A stretch of 60,706 nt of DNA, from assembly GCA_937936615.1 (NCBI GenBank), contig CALDDN010000015.1:1-60706 (forward strand), written 5' to 3'. This document shows, piece by piece, positions 42,884-52,023 of this stretch. The stretch's first letter is position 1. Every line of letters starts with the position of its first letter. The notes beneath the pieces were generated by a model. It saw only the letters and a program-made list of their open reading frames with translations, did no database searches and had not been told where the DNA came from. The DNA is from an uncultured Bacteroidia bacterium (GTDB lineage: Bacteria; Bacteroidota; Bacteroidia; J057; CALDDN01). The translations under genes and the position numbers were made by a program.

Positions 42884-43669
42884 TCAGCCTTTGGCTTCTT
42901 GCCAGTAAGCTTCCATTTCATCGAGACTCAGGTCGGCCACGCTGCGGCCCGATTCCCGAGCACGGGCTTCAATGTGGCGGAAGCGATCCATGAACCGGCG
43001 GTTGGTGCGCTCCAGGGCTTCATCGGGGTTGATTTTCAGCCAGCGAGCCAGGTTGACTACCGAAAAAAGCAGGTCTCCCAGTTCATGCTGAACGCGCTCT
43101 GCGTCGCGGGGTTCGCGCTCGATTTCGGCCAGGAGTTCGTCCAGTTCCTCACGCATTTTATCCACAACGCCACTCATCTCGCCCCACTCAAAGCCTACGC
43201 TGGCCACTTTTTCCTGGATGCGCCAAGCTTTGATCAAAGCAGGCAAGGAGGAAGGCACCCCCCCAAGAACTGACTTGGCCCCTTCCCGCAGCTTGATGGC
43301 CTCCCAGTTTCCCTTCACCTGGTGTTCAGTTTCGGCCTGCACATCGCCATAGATGTGCGGGTGGCGGCGGATGAGCTTCTGGCTCAGGTGATCGATGACG
43401 GCAGCCATATCGAAGGACTGCTCTTCGCTGCCGATTTTGGCGTAAAAAACCACGTGCAGCAGCAGATCGCCCAATTCGTTCTTGAGGGCCTGCAGATCGT
43501 TGGCCAGTATCGCATCCGAAAGCTCGTAAGTTTCTTCGATGGTCAGGTGCCGCAGCGAATCGAGCGTTTGTTCACGGTCCCAAGGACATTTCTGGCGCAG
43601 CTCGTCCATGATTTGCAGCAGGCGGGCGAAGGCATCGGCAGCAGCCGAGTAATGGGTCATGGCTTGCAT
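42884..43669 (-). CDS. mazG: nucleoside triphosphate pyrophosphohydrolase MazG
   Basis: Housekeeping enzyme that hydrolyses non-canonical or excess NTPs to NMP and pyrophosphate. The protein has the two tandem MazG domains of the full-length family. The first carries CPWDREQTLDSLRHLTIEE near residue 29 and the metal-binding ExxE...ELGDLLLHVVF pattern. The second repeats it as REELDELLAE and HELGDLLFSVVN. At 261 residues it matches the usual length. The start is ATG 43669; ATG 43660 is equally possible. It is divergent from the AsmA-like gene. Confidence 0.95.
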   Translation of the reverse strand: MQAMTHYSAAADAFARLLQIMDELRQKCPWDREQTLDSLRHLTIEETYELSDAILANDLQALKNELGDLLLHVVFYAKIGSEEQSFDMAAVIDHLSQKLIRRHPHIYGDVQAETEHQVKGNWEAIKLREGAKSVLGGVPSSLPALIKAWRIQEKVASVGFEWGEMSGVVDKMREELDELLAEIEREPRDAERVQHELGDLLFSVVNLARWLKINPDEALERTNRRFMDRFRHIEARARESGRSVADLSLDEMEAYWQEAKG

Positions 43670-43794
43670 CAATTTTGATTAATTTTCGCCCATATTGGGA
43701 ATCGACACTGCAAATTCGCCATTTGCGGACTAACTCCCCATTTTGAAATCGTACCGCTTGTGCACCTGAAACCCATTTGCCTGCCTACTCCGCC

Positions 43795-46700
43795 ATGAAA
43801 CGCATTCTGCGCATCGGTCTCTACACCCTGCTGGGCCTGCTGGGCCTTTTTGTGCTGGCCGCCGTCTTAATCCCTATTTTCTTCAAAGACGAAATCAATG
43901 ATCGCGTCAAGAAGGAAATCAACAACCAGCTTGAAGCCGTCGTCGATTACAAAGATTTCGGCCTCTCCCTGCTGAGTCAGTTTCCCTATCTGTCGGTGCA
44001 ACTCGAGGGCCTGACCATCAAAGGCAAGGATGCATTTGCGCGGGATACCCTGCTTGATCTGAAGGAAGTTCAGGTAGCTGTCAATATCATGAATGCCATT
44101 CGGGGTGAAAAGCTGGAGATTCGCAAGATTTTTCTTGACCGGCCTAGCATTCATGCCATTGTCCTGGCCGACGGACGGGCCAACTGGAACATCACCAAGC
44201 CCGACACCACACCCGAAGTCGAAGACACCACCCAATCGGAATTTGCACTGGCCCTGCGCAGCCTGCGCATCCGCGAGGCCAACATCCGCTACGACGACCG
44301 CCAGTCGCGCACCCAGGCACGCATCCGCAAACTTGACTTCAGGGGCAGCGGCGACCTGACGCAGGACGTATTCGATTTCAACACCAAGACTAAAATTGAG
44401 TCGATATTTCTGGCTCTGGACAAGACCACCTACGTAAATAACATTGAATTTGAGTCCAAGGTCGATCTGAATATTGACCAGAAAAACAGCGTCTACACCT
44501 TCCGCGACAACGAGTTTCGATTCAATGCCCTGAAACTGGGATTGGATGGCTCGGTCGGACTTCCCGACAGCAACACCATCGCGCTGGACATCCGCTTCAA
44601 GGCTCTGGAGACCCAGTTCAAGAACATTCTTTCGCTCGTTCCCGGTGTATTTACCCAAGATTTTGACAAGCTCCGTACCGATGGCACGCTGGCACTCGAT
44701 GGCGAAGTCAAAGGCAAGCTCGTAGGCGAGCAGTACCCCAGCTTCGCGGTCAATCTCAAGGTGGGTGACGGGTTCCTGCAATACCCCGACCTGCCCGCCC
44801 CCGTCAAGAACATCCAGGTAGACGTTAGGGCCAGCAACAAGACCAGCAACCTGGAAACAACAGAAATCAACCTGCGCCGCTTCCACGCCGAGCTGGAAAA
44901 CAACCCCATCGATGCCAAAGCACTGGTGGTGGGCCTGAGCAATCCCACCATCGACGGCAACCTGCAGGCCAAGGTCAAACTGGCCGAAATGACCCGCATC
45001 TTTCCCATCGAAGGGGTTGAACTCAAGGGCGATCTGGCCCTCGATGCAAATGCCAAAGGAAAGGTGCTGGAAAGCCAGATTCCTGCTTTTAACGCGGCTG
45101 TCGATTTGAAATACGGTTACCTGAAGTATGCTGAACTGCCTGCGGCCCTCGAAAATCTGACCATTCAGGCCAATGCCTCGAGCCAGGTCGGCAGCCTGAC
45201 CGATACCCAGATCGACGTGGCCAACTTCCACGCAGAAATAGACAAGGAACCCATCGACCTGAAGCTCTTTCTGCGCAACCTCGACGACCCCGATTACAAA
45301 ATCAATCTACGGGGCAAGCTTGACTTGGCCAAGCTCACCAAAGTCTACCCCATTGAAAATACGAAGCTCAGTGGCACTGTAGTGGCCAATCTCAACACCG
45401 AAGGCAAACTCTCCGTGGCCTCGGCCCAACAGTACGACCAGCTCGACGCTGCCGGTTCCATCGTCCTCAAAAACATCCAGTACGCTGAAGCTTCACTGCC
45501 TAAATCGGTGAGCATCAGCGATGCCCAGCTCGATTTCACCAACTACCAGATGAACCTGACGCAGTTTGACTGCAAGCTGGGCCGGAGCGATGTCCGGCTG
45601 ACCGGTCAGGTCGAAAACTACATCGGTTACGTCTTCAGCAATCAAAAACTCAAAGGGCGCATGCAGCTGCGCAGCGACCTGCTCGACCTCAACGAGTGGC
45701 TCAGCGAGTCGGGCGAGGCAGCCCCCGCCGATACTGCCAGTTCCGAGCCGCTGGAAGCCCCCCAGATTCCAGCCAATCTGGATTTGGTGTTCAACTCCAA
45801 CATCGGACGACTGCTCTACGACAAATACGATATCGAAAACTTCAAGGGTAACCTGGCTGTGCGTGATCAGAAACTCTTCATTGAAGAAGTTGGCTTCGAT
45901 CTGCTGGGCGGCCGCTTCCTGCTGGCGGGTCTCTATGACAGCCAGAACATTCAGCAGCCCCTTTACCAGTTCCGCGTCGGGATCGATTCGCTGCAAATCG
46001 CACGCGCCTGGGCCGCTTTCGATGTACTCAAAAAGTACGTGCCCGTCGCCCGCCATGCTGAAGGCGTTTTCGGTACAGGTCTGACCATCAGTGGTGCCCT
46101 GACGCGCAACCTCGACCCTGTCATGGAGTCGATCAACGCCGAGGGGCTGGCCATGATCTTCCGTACAGTCGTTCGCGATTTTCCAATACTCAACCAGCTG
46201 TCCTCCGTCACCAAGTTGGACAACGTACAGGAAGTGCGGGTGCGTAACACCAAGCTGAAGTTCGCTATACGCAACGGGCGGCTTTTTGTCGAGCCCTTCG
46301 ACGTAGGCCTGGGCAACTACAAAATGAACGTAGGCGGAAGCAACGGCCTTGATGGCGGGTTGGACTATGTGCTCAATCTGGACGTGCCGGCACCTGCCCT
46401 GACGCAAAACGCCGCAGGTGCCCTGACCAATCTCACAGGACGGGCCGTACCGGTTGGCGAGCGCGTCAACGTACCGCTGCAGCTGGGAGGGACCTTTGCT
46501 CAGCCGCGGATTACCGGTCTGAGCCGCGGAGCCAAGCAGCAGGTCAAAGAAACCATCAAAGAAGAAGTGGGCAAAATAAAGGAGCAGGCCAAAGAGCAGG
46601 TCAAGCAGAAAATCGACGACACGAAACAAAAAGCTCAGGAAGAATTCGACCGGCAGCGACGCGAAGCCGAAGAAAAAGCCCGCCAGGAAGCCGAAAAGAA

Positions 46701-46842
46701 GCGCCAGGAACTGGAAGCCCAGCGTCGTGCCGAAGAAGAACGCGTTCGCCAGGAAGCCGAACGCCGTCGCCGCGAGGAAGAAGAGCGCCTTAAAAAAGAA
46801 GCCGAGCAGAAGCTCAAAGACAAGGTCCGCTGGCCCCGCTAA
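43795..46842 (+). CDS. AsmA family envelope protein with long charged C-terminal coiled coil
   Basis: Large envelope protein of 1015 residues. One N-terminal transmembrane anchor (about residues 4-26) is followed by the AsmA domain start (KDEINDRVKKEINNQLEAVVDYKDFGLSL). A long repetitive beta-rich region follows, in which units such as ATVGLSNPTIDGNLQAKVKL-like stretches recur. AsmA-like proteins are now viewed as bridges that move phospholipids between membranes. The last 105 residues (about 911-1015) are almost entirely Lys, Glu, Arg, Gln and Ala and should form a long coiled coil, which is unusual for the family. The ATG at 43795 places the membrane anchor at the N-terminus. It lies upstream of citrate synthase and is divergent from mazG. 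Confidence 0.85.
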   Translation: MKRILRIGLYTLLGLLGLFVLAAVLIPIFFKDEINDRVKKEINNQLEAVVDYKDFGLSLLSQFPYLSVQLEGLTIKGKDAFARDTLLDLKEVQVAVNIMNAIRGEKLEIRKIFLDRPSIHAIVLADGRANWNITKPDTTPEVEDTTQSEFALALRSLRIREANIRYDDRQSRTQARIRKLDFRGSGDLTQDVFDFNTKTKIESIFLALDKTTYVNNIEFESKVDLNIDQKNSVYTFRDNEFRFNALKLGLDGSVGLPDSNTIALDIRFKALETQFKNILSLVPGVFTQDFDKLRTDGTLALDGEVKGKLVGEQYPSFAVNLKVGDGFLQYPDLPAPVKNIQVDVRASNKTSNLETTEINLRRFHAELENNPIDAKALVVGLSNPTIDGNLQAKVKLAEMTRIFPIEGVELKGDLALDANAKGKVLESQIPAFNAAVDLKYGYLKYAELPAALENLTIQANASSQVGSLTDTQIDVANFHAEIDKEPIDLKLFLRNLDDPDYKINLRGKLDLAKLTKVYPIENTKLSGTVVANLNTEGKLSVASAQQYDQLDAAGSIVLKNIQYAEASLPKSVSISDAQLDFTNYQMNLTQFDCKLGRSDVRLTGQVENYIGYVFSNQKLKGRMQLRSDLLDLNEWLSESGEAAPADTASSEPLEAPQIPANLDLVFNSNIGRLLYDKYDIENFKGNLAVRDQKLFIEEVGFDLLGGRFLLAGLYDSQNIQQPLYQFRVGIDSLQIARAWAAFDVLKKYVPVARHAEGVFGTGLTISGALTRNLDPVMESINAEGLAMIFRTVVRDFPILNQLSSVTKLDNVQEVRVRNTKLKFAIRNGRLFVEPFDVGLGNYKMNVGGSNGLDGGLDYVLNLDVPAPALTQNAAGALTNLTGRAVPVGERVNVPLQLGGTFAQPRITGLSRGAKQQVKETIKEEVGKIKEQAKEQVKQKIDDTKQKAQEEFDRQRREAEEKARQEAEKKRQELEAQRRAEEERVRQEAERRRREEEERLKKEAEQKLKDKVRWPR

Positions 46843-46958
46843 GGAACCTGATGAAGTTATTGTGCATTATTCTGCAAAAGCAACCGCTTTTTTCTACTTT
46901 TACCCTGTCCGAATCCCATCCACCAACTCCTTATTGAATCATAAAAGACCGAAGCCCC

Positions 46959-48245
46959 ATGTCCGAAACAGCCAAAATCGAGTACAACGGCAGCACTGTT
47001 GAACTGCCCGTTGTAACCGGTACCGAAAACGAAAAAGCCGTTGATATTGGCCCGTTGCGAGCCAAAACGGGCCTCATTACCCTCGATACGGGTTTCAAAA
47101 ACACCGGCTCGACGCAAAGTGCCATTACTTTCCTCGATGGGGAAAACGGCATCCTGCATTACCGCGGCTACCCCATCGAGCAACTGGCCGACCAGTCCAA
47201 CTTCCTCGAAGTAGCCTACCTGCTGATCTACGGCGATTTGCCCAACAAGGCCCAGTTCGATGCCTTCACCACGGCCATCAAGGAAGAAATGCACGTACAC
47301 GAAAACGTGAAAATCTTCCTCAGCGGCTTCCCCCAGTCGGCCCACCCCATGGGCATGCTCTCGTCAGTGATCGCTGCCCTGCACGCCTTTCACCCGCAGG
47401 ACCTTGACCCTTACCGTCCGGCTGAGGCCATCGACCGAACCATTATCCGCCTTTTGGCAAAAATGCCGGTCATCGTTTCGTGGATTCACAGCCATGTCCG
47501 TGGTCTGCCCTGCGTCCAACCCAATGCCAACTACGAGTATGTCGAGGACTACACACGCATGATGTTCAGCGTGCCCACCCACGACTACAAAATCGACCCC
47601 ATTCTGGTATCGGCCCTGCACAAGCTCCTGATCCTGCACGCCGACCACGAGCAGAACTGTTCGACTTCAACCGTACGCATCGTCGGCTCGTCTTTGGCCA
47701 ACCTTTACGCGTCCATTTCGGCGGGCGTAAACGCGCTCTGGGGGCCGCTGCACGGAGGTGCCAATCAGGAGGTTATCGAAATGCTAGAGGAAATCAAGGC
47801 CAACGGCGGTGATGTCGACCTGTACGTCAACAAAGCCAAGGACAAAAACGACAGCTTCCGCCTCATGGGCTTCGGCCACCGCGTCTATAAAAACTTTGAC
47901 CCGCGTGCCCGCATCATTAAGGCCGCGTGCGACGAAATCCTCGGAAAAATGGGCATCGATGACCCCGTTCTTTCGATCGCCAAGCGACTGGAGGAAGTCG
48001 CTCTGCAGGACCCCTATTTCGTCGAACGCAAGCTTTATCCCAACGTCGACTTCTACTCGGGCATCATCTACCGTGCGATCGGCATTCCCGTCGATTTCTT
48101 CACGGTCATGTTTGCCTTGGGCCGTCTGCCCGGCTGGATTGCCCAGTGGAAAGAAATGCTGGCCAACAAAGAACCCATCGGCCGCCCGCGGCAGGTCTAT
48201 GTGGGTCCGGTCAACCGGACTTACGTACCTATTTCAGCCCGCTAA
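46959..48245 (+). CDS. gltA: citrate synthase
   Basis: Condenses acetyl-CoA and oxaloacetate to citrate, the entry step of the TCA cycle. The active-site elements are in place: LHADHEQNCSTS near residue 226, WGPLHGGANQEV with the catalytic His near 265, GFGHRVYKNFDPRA near 305 and the catalytic Asp in NVDFYSGIIYRAIGIP near 364. The N-terminal domain with ITFLDGENGILHYRGYPIEQL marks the hexameric type I/II bacterial enzyme. At 428 residues the length is normal. A TACTTTTA string at 46895-46902 may be its -7 element, with a leader of about 50 nt. A terminator follows at 48269. Confidence 0.97.
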   Translation: MSETAKIEYNGSTVELPVVTGTENEKAVDIGPLRAKTGLITLDTGFKNTGSTQSAITFLDGENGILHYRGYPIEQLADQSNFLEVAYLLIYGDLPNKAQFDAFTTAIKEEMHVHENVKIFLSGFPQSAHPMGMLSSVIAALHAFHPQDLDPYRPAEAIDRTIIRLLAKMPVIVSWIHSHVRGLPCVQPNANYEYVEDYTRMMFSVPTHDYKIDPILVSALHKLLILHADHEQNCSTSTVRIVGSSLANLYASISAGVNALWGPLHGGANQEVIEMLEEIKANGGDVDLYVNKAKDKNDSFRLMGFGHRVYKNFDPRARIIKAACDEILGKMGIDDPVLSIAKRLEEVALQDPYFVERKLYPNVDFYSGIIYRAIGIPVDFFTVMFALGRLPGWIAQWKEMLANKEPIGRPRQVYVGPVNRTYVPISAR

Positions 48246-48268
48246 GGCCTGATCAATTCTTTTTGGTT

Positions 48269-48300
48269 CAAAACCCCGCCAATGGTGGGGTTTTGTCGTT
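48269..48300 (+). terminator. intrinsic terminator after citrate synthase
   Basis: CAAAACCCCGCC pairs with GGTGGGGTTTTG across a 3-nt loop (12 bp including one G-U pair), and TCGTTTTG follows. It lies 24 bp after the gltA stop. Confidence 0.85.
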
Positions 48301-48329
48301 TTGAAGACTTGCTATTGTGATCAAATAAA

Positions 48330-48337
48330 TATATTTG
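48330..48337 (+). promoter_or_regulatory. -7 promoter box TATATTTG with upstream TTG
   Basis: Exact TAnnTTTG match ending three bases before the ATG at 48341. A TTG at 48309-48311 lies 18 bases upstream, close to the spacing known for Bacteroidota -33 elements. The transcript would be leaderless or nearly so. Confidence 0.6.
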
Positions 48338-48340
48338 GAC

Positions 48341-48757
48341 ATGAAATCAAAGTCGATGCTGCGGCTTGCCTGTTGCTCCAGCCTGATCTGCATAGTGGCT
48401 GGGCTGTTACTATGGGGTTGCACCAGCGACCGAATCGAACCCAAGCTCGAAGGGTTGGTTCCGTGTGATACAGCAGCGGTAAGTTTCAAAAATGACTTAC
48501 AGCCTTTAATTCAGGTGCGCTGTATCAACCAGGGCTGCCACTGCAATGGCTGCGAAAACACCACGGCCTGGCCTGCTTCTGCACTGTGGGATAACTTCGA
48601 CCAGCTGCGTGCCCGCGCCCTCAATGGCAAACTGCTTGAAAATATTGATGGATCGAAGTCGCCCCGGATGCCCCTCAACCGGCCCCAACTATTTCTCGAT
48701 CCCTGCGATGTAGACAAGTTCCGCCGTTGGATTGCTGCAGGTGCCCCCAACAACTGA
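48341..48757 (+). CDS. lipoprotein with cytochrome c-like CX4CH motif
   Basis: A 138-residue exported lipoprotein with a hydrophobic signal ending LLLWGC (lipobox Cys near residue 27). The body resembles small Bacteroidota cytochrome c-like domains: SFKNDLQPLIQVRC near residue 50, then CINQGCH, then a C-terminal RMPLNR and FRRWIAAGAPNN. The candidate haem motif has four residues between the cysteines (CX4CH) rather than two. Two extra cysteines follow at once (CHCNGCEN). If haem is bound, the RMPLN methionine is a natural axial ligand. This is inference. The ATG at 48341 follows a -7 box by three bases. It sits after the gltA terminator and converges on the T9SS type B gene. Confidence 0.75.
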   Translation: MKSKSMLRLACCSSLICIVAGLLLWGCTSDRIEPKLEGLVPCDTAAVSFKNDLQPLIQVRCINQGCHCNGCENTTAWPASALWDNFDQLRARALNGKLLENIDGSKSPRMPLNRPQLFLDPCDVDKFRRWIAAGAPNN

Positions 48758-48786
48758 GACTGGTTTTTCGAACCACTGGTTCCTGC

Positions 48787-51700
48787 TCAACGAAGCAACG
48801 TGATATATCCGCGATGAACTTGTCCGCCGATGTGAAGAACATAGAAATAAAGCCCTTCTGGCAAAGTAGAACCTCGGCGGTCGGTACCTGCCCATGGCTG
48901 GGCAGGGGATGAACCTTCAAAAAGCAGCTGACCCTGCCGATCGTAGACCTGAAGAGCGAACGGCTCCACACCCGTGTAGTGAATTTCCCAGCGGTCGTTG
49001 ATGCCGTCCCCGTTAGGAGTAAAAACTGTGGGGATATCGAGTTCCGGCTCACGCACCCGTAGCAGGGGCAGGCTGTCGATACGCAGACAGCCCACCGAGT
49101 CCTCCCAGATCAGACGGATTTGGTAATCGCCCGCCTGCCGGTAGCGATGCCAGACAACCGAATCCGTGGCCGTAGAACCATCGCCCAAGTCCCAGAACCC
49201 TCGCGCCAGCTGCGAACTGCGCCACGCCAGACGTACCTCGGTACGTGGCAGAAAAAGAATCTCATCGCTCCGGAACGAAGCTCTCAGCTCCGCCCGATCA
49301 GGTAATGGGGTATGCCTCAGCTCGACTGGCAGGCGCAGCGTATCAGGACAAGGGGTTTCCGGCCCCGCAATCAGCTGCACCCACCAGCGGCCTGCCTCAA
49401 GGTAACGGTAAGTGGGTTCCCGCAGGCTCGAGATACCCCAGTTGTCTCCGAAATCCCAAGCGAATGTATCGGCATTCCGACTCGTGTTGCGAAAAGCCAC
49501 GTCCCAGACTCCACAGCCCTGCACACTGCTCGGCTCAAAATCCGCAACTGCCTGTGGAAAAACTTCCACAGGAACCTCGACTGCCGTCGTACAAGGCCCC
49601 AAAGTTGCTTCGGCGCGGTAGCGCAACGGAGTCGGCGGCTGGTCTTCGAGCACCGGGCCAGCCAAGGCTCGCCGACTGCCGTCGGACAGGTACCAGCTCC
49701 AGCCGATGCGGTCGGCAGGGTCGGCCCAGGCTCTAAACTCGACGTTCTGACCCTCACACAGACGGGGTGGTCCGCCTTCGATCCGAAGCACCGGCACTGG
49801 CAGCACAGCCACGAGCACCGAGTCGGTGCTGGCACAAGGCCCAATGTTGGCCACCACGTAGTAAAGCGTCGTTTGCGCCGGAAAAGCCAGCGGGCTGCGT
49901 GCATCAGGCTGGTAAAGACTGTCGGAAGGCGTCCAACGTATGCGATACGCGTTCAGCGGCGACAGAACCTGCGTTTGGATGCGCACGCTGTCGCCTTGGC
50001 AGATGCGCAGCTGCTCTTCGGCAATACTGACCACCGGTCGGGGCAGTGCGGCCGCCTGCAGGCGGCCCGGTTCCTCACCTGAACAAAAGCGGTCGCGAAT
50101 CCGAATTTCGAGGTCCACAGTCTCGGGATAGCGGGCCAGCCATCCGAATCCATTCCCAAGACCCACGATCCGCTCCGACGGCGACCAGTCGTAGGCATAG
50201 GGTGGGCTTCCCCCTCGGGCTTGAACGAAAAGAGGCAGGGTATCTCCATCGCAGACATCCCGCGGGCCATCGAGGCGAACAACCGGCCGCTCGCGAACGA
50301 TGATTTCGATGCTGTCGGCCTCACCGAGACAGGAACCCCGTGCTGTCTGAACCGTGTAGCGCGTGCTGCGCAGGGGGCGGGCGATGGGATTGGCGGCAGT
50401 CGGATCATCCAGGTAAACAGCGGGCTGCCACACATAGTCCAGGCCATCCCCGCCGCTGGCAATTCCTCCCAGCTGCACAGCTTCACCCGAACATACCCAC
50501 AGCGTATCCGGCCCCGCATCAGCCACTGGTGGGGGAATGACATAAACAACTGCCGTAGCCAGCGTATCGAGAATCGTAATGCGGTTGGAACAACCCGTCA
50601 GGCGATCGCGCAGGGTCAGGGTATAGATCGTCGTGGTGTCAGGTTGAACAACAGGGTTAAAACTTGCCGGATCGGAAAGCCCCTCCGAGGGGGCCCACTG
50701 CACGGCATAGCGGCCCCAATCCTGCGGGGGAACGGGCGTTGAGTCCGGACGCAAGACCCGCCCCCTCAACCGCAGGGTATCAGGCTTTCCGCCGCAGAGA
50801 AAGAGATTCGGGCCTGCGTCGGCTATCGGGATTTCATGAACGCGAACGCGCAGGGTGAGCGGAGCCGCCGAACATCCCGCATCATCCAGCAGGCTGAGTG
50901 TCCAGGCCGTATCGCGTGGCGGCACGGCAAAGGGCGACACAGACAGCGGATCATCGAGAAAAACAGGAGGGGCCCAACGGGCAAAATAAGGCGGCGTGCC
51001 ACCCTCGACGCGAACGGGAAGACGCACCCCAGCCTGGTCGCGGCAGAAGGCCAGCAGGTGAGTATCGGCTTCGACGCGGGGACGCGGCAGCACCTGCAGG
51101 TGGAGGCTGTCAGGCTCCGACCAGCAGCCCTCGCAGGCAACCTGAACCTCCACCACGGCCGAAGAGTCTGCCCAAACAGCGGTCTCTAGCGCAAAGGGCT
51201 GGTCGAATCGGACCGCCCCCTGCCACCTTGCCCGGCAGCGACCCGTCACGAAGACTTGACTTCGTGCCTGCAGGTACAAGGAATCGCCCGCGCAAAGCAC
51301 GCGATCGGCACCAGCCTCTACCGTAGGCCGCTGCCGCACCCGAACTACGCCGCGGGCTGAAGCCCGACAACCAGCCATCGACCGAGCCTCGGCCATGAGC
51401 GTATAAAAACCAGCATCGGGGGCCACTACACGGTAAATCCACGCTGTATCGTTTTTCTGAATATCAATCCACCGAATCGCGTCCCAGTTAATCCGAATAT
51501 CATCCACTTCGATTTTATTTTTCCTCAAAACGAGAACCGAGGTATCGCCCGAACAGATGTATTCAGGCAGCTGCCATTCCAATTCGGGTGGATCGCCCAG
51601 ACGGATGCAAAAAGTGTCGGTGGTCACGCAGCCGGCAGGGCAATCGATCCGCAGCAGGTAGCAGGTGTCGCGATCGGGACGCACCCTGACGCGCCGGTTC

Positions 51701-51927
51701 CGCAAGCTGCCCTCCAGTCGGTAGCGGGTCAGCCACAGGTAATCGCAGTCGGCCAGCCCGCCGCTGTCGGAAAGGGCCGTAAGCTCCAGGCCCCGTGCAT
51801 CACCACGACACAGACTCAGCTCGACCCGCTGGCCACAGTCCGAGGAAGTTTGAGCCGCGACTCGTGGTACACTCACCCACAGACAGACTGAAAAAGCCAG
51901 TACCAGCAAGCCACTGGGTGCGGTCAT
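48787..51927 (-). CDS. T9SS type B sorting-domain surface protein (gliding-motility-associated C-terminal domain)
   Basis: A 1046-residue secreted protein. Signal peptide (MTAPSGLLVLAFSVCLWVS, ending VAA) leads into a series of Ig/PKD-like units with the pattern AGPD...C-x-G...W(A/S)P...L.DP...NP...YTL. A PKD domain near residues 845-915 contains FAWDFGDNWG. The end (about 960-1046) is the gliding-motility-associated, T9SS type B sorting domain, with IPTVFTPNGDGINDRW and QVYDRQGQLLF. This differs from the type A domains of the other two cargo proteins. I prefer the ATG at 51927, since the 17 codons upstream contain basic residues and would lengthen the signal; the earlier codon at 51978 cannot be excluded. 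Divergent from purD. Confidence 0.9.
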   Translation of the reverse strand: MTAPSGLLVLAFSVCLWVSVPRVAAQTSSDCGQRVELSLCRGDARGLELTALSDSGGLADCDYLWLTRYRLEGSLRNRRVRVRPDRDTCYLLRIDCPAGCVTTDTFCIRLGDPPELEWQLPEYICSGDTSVLVLRKNKIEVDDIRINWDAIRWIDIQKNDTAWIYRVVAPDAGFYTLMAEARSMAGCRASARGVVRVRQRPTVEAGADRVLCAGDSLYLQARSQVFVTGRCRARWQGAVRFDQPFALETAVWADSSAVVEVQVACEGCWSEPDSLHLQVLPRPRVEADTHLLAFCRDQAGVRLPVRVEGGTPPYFARWAPPVFLDDPLSVSPFAVPPRDTAWTLSLLDDAGCSAAPLTLRVRVHEIPIADAGPNLFLCGGKPDTLRLRGRVLRPDSTPVPPQDWGRYAVQWAPSEGLSDPASFNPVVQPDTTTIYTLTLRDRLTGCSNRITILDTLATAVVYVIPPPVADAGPDTLWVCSGEAVQLGGIASGGDGLDYVWQPAVYLDDPTAANPIARPLRSTRYTVQTARGSCLGEADSIEIIVRERPVVRLDGPRDVCDGDTLPLFVQARGGSPPYAYDWSPSERIVGLGNGFGWLARYPETVDLEIRIRDRFCSGEEPGRLQAAALPRPVVSIAEEQLRICQGDSVRIQTQVLSPLNAYRIRWTPSDSLYQPDARSPLAFPAQTTLYYVVANIGPCASTDSVLVAVLPVPVLRIEGGPPRLCEGQNVEFRAWADPADRIGWSWYLSDGSRRALAGPVLEDQPPTPLRYRAEATLGPCTTAVEVPVEVFPQAVADFEPSSVQGCGVWDVAFRNTSRNADTFAWDFGDNWGISSLREPTYRYLEAGRWWVQLIAGPETPCPDTLRLPVELRHTPLPDRAELRASFRSDEILFLPRTEVRLAWRSSQLARGFWDLGDGSTATDSVVWHRYRQAGDYQIRLIWEDSVGCLRIDSLPLLRVREPELDIPTVFTPNGDGINDRWEIHYTGVEPFALQVYDRQGQLLFEGSSPAQPWAGTDRRGSTLPEGLYFYVLHIGGQVHRGYITLLR

Positions 51928-51994
51928 TTCTAAGGAAACAGGGAGTTTGGGCAACCTCAATCGAAAGGGAACGCACATGCGGTCGATTTTTGCT

Positions 51995-52002
51995 TACTTT
52001 TG
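51995..52002 (+). promoter_or_regulatory. -7 promoter box TACTTTTG upstream of purD
   Basis: Exact TAnnTTTG match, 21 bases before the purD ATG at 52024. It argues against the in-frame TTG at 52000, which would overlap the box, being the start codon. Confidence 0.5.
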
Positions 52003-52023
52003 GTTTCAGGGCTTGGTTGGAAC

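Noticed and set aside
52000-52023. Upstream TTG start for purD
   Set aside because: It would overlap the -7 promoter box at 51995-52002 and add residues not found in PurD proteins. The ATG at 52024 gives the conserved N-terminus.
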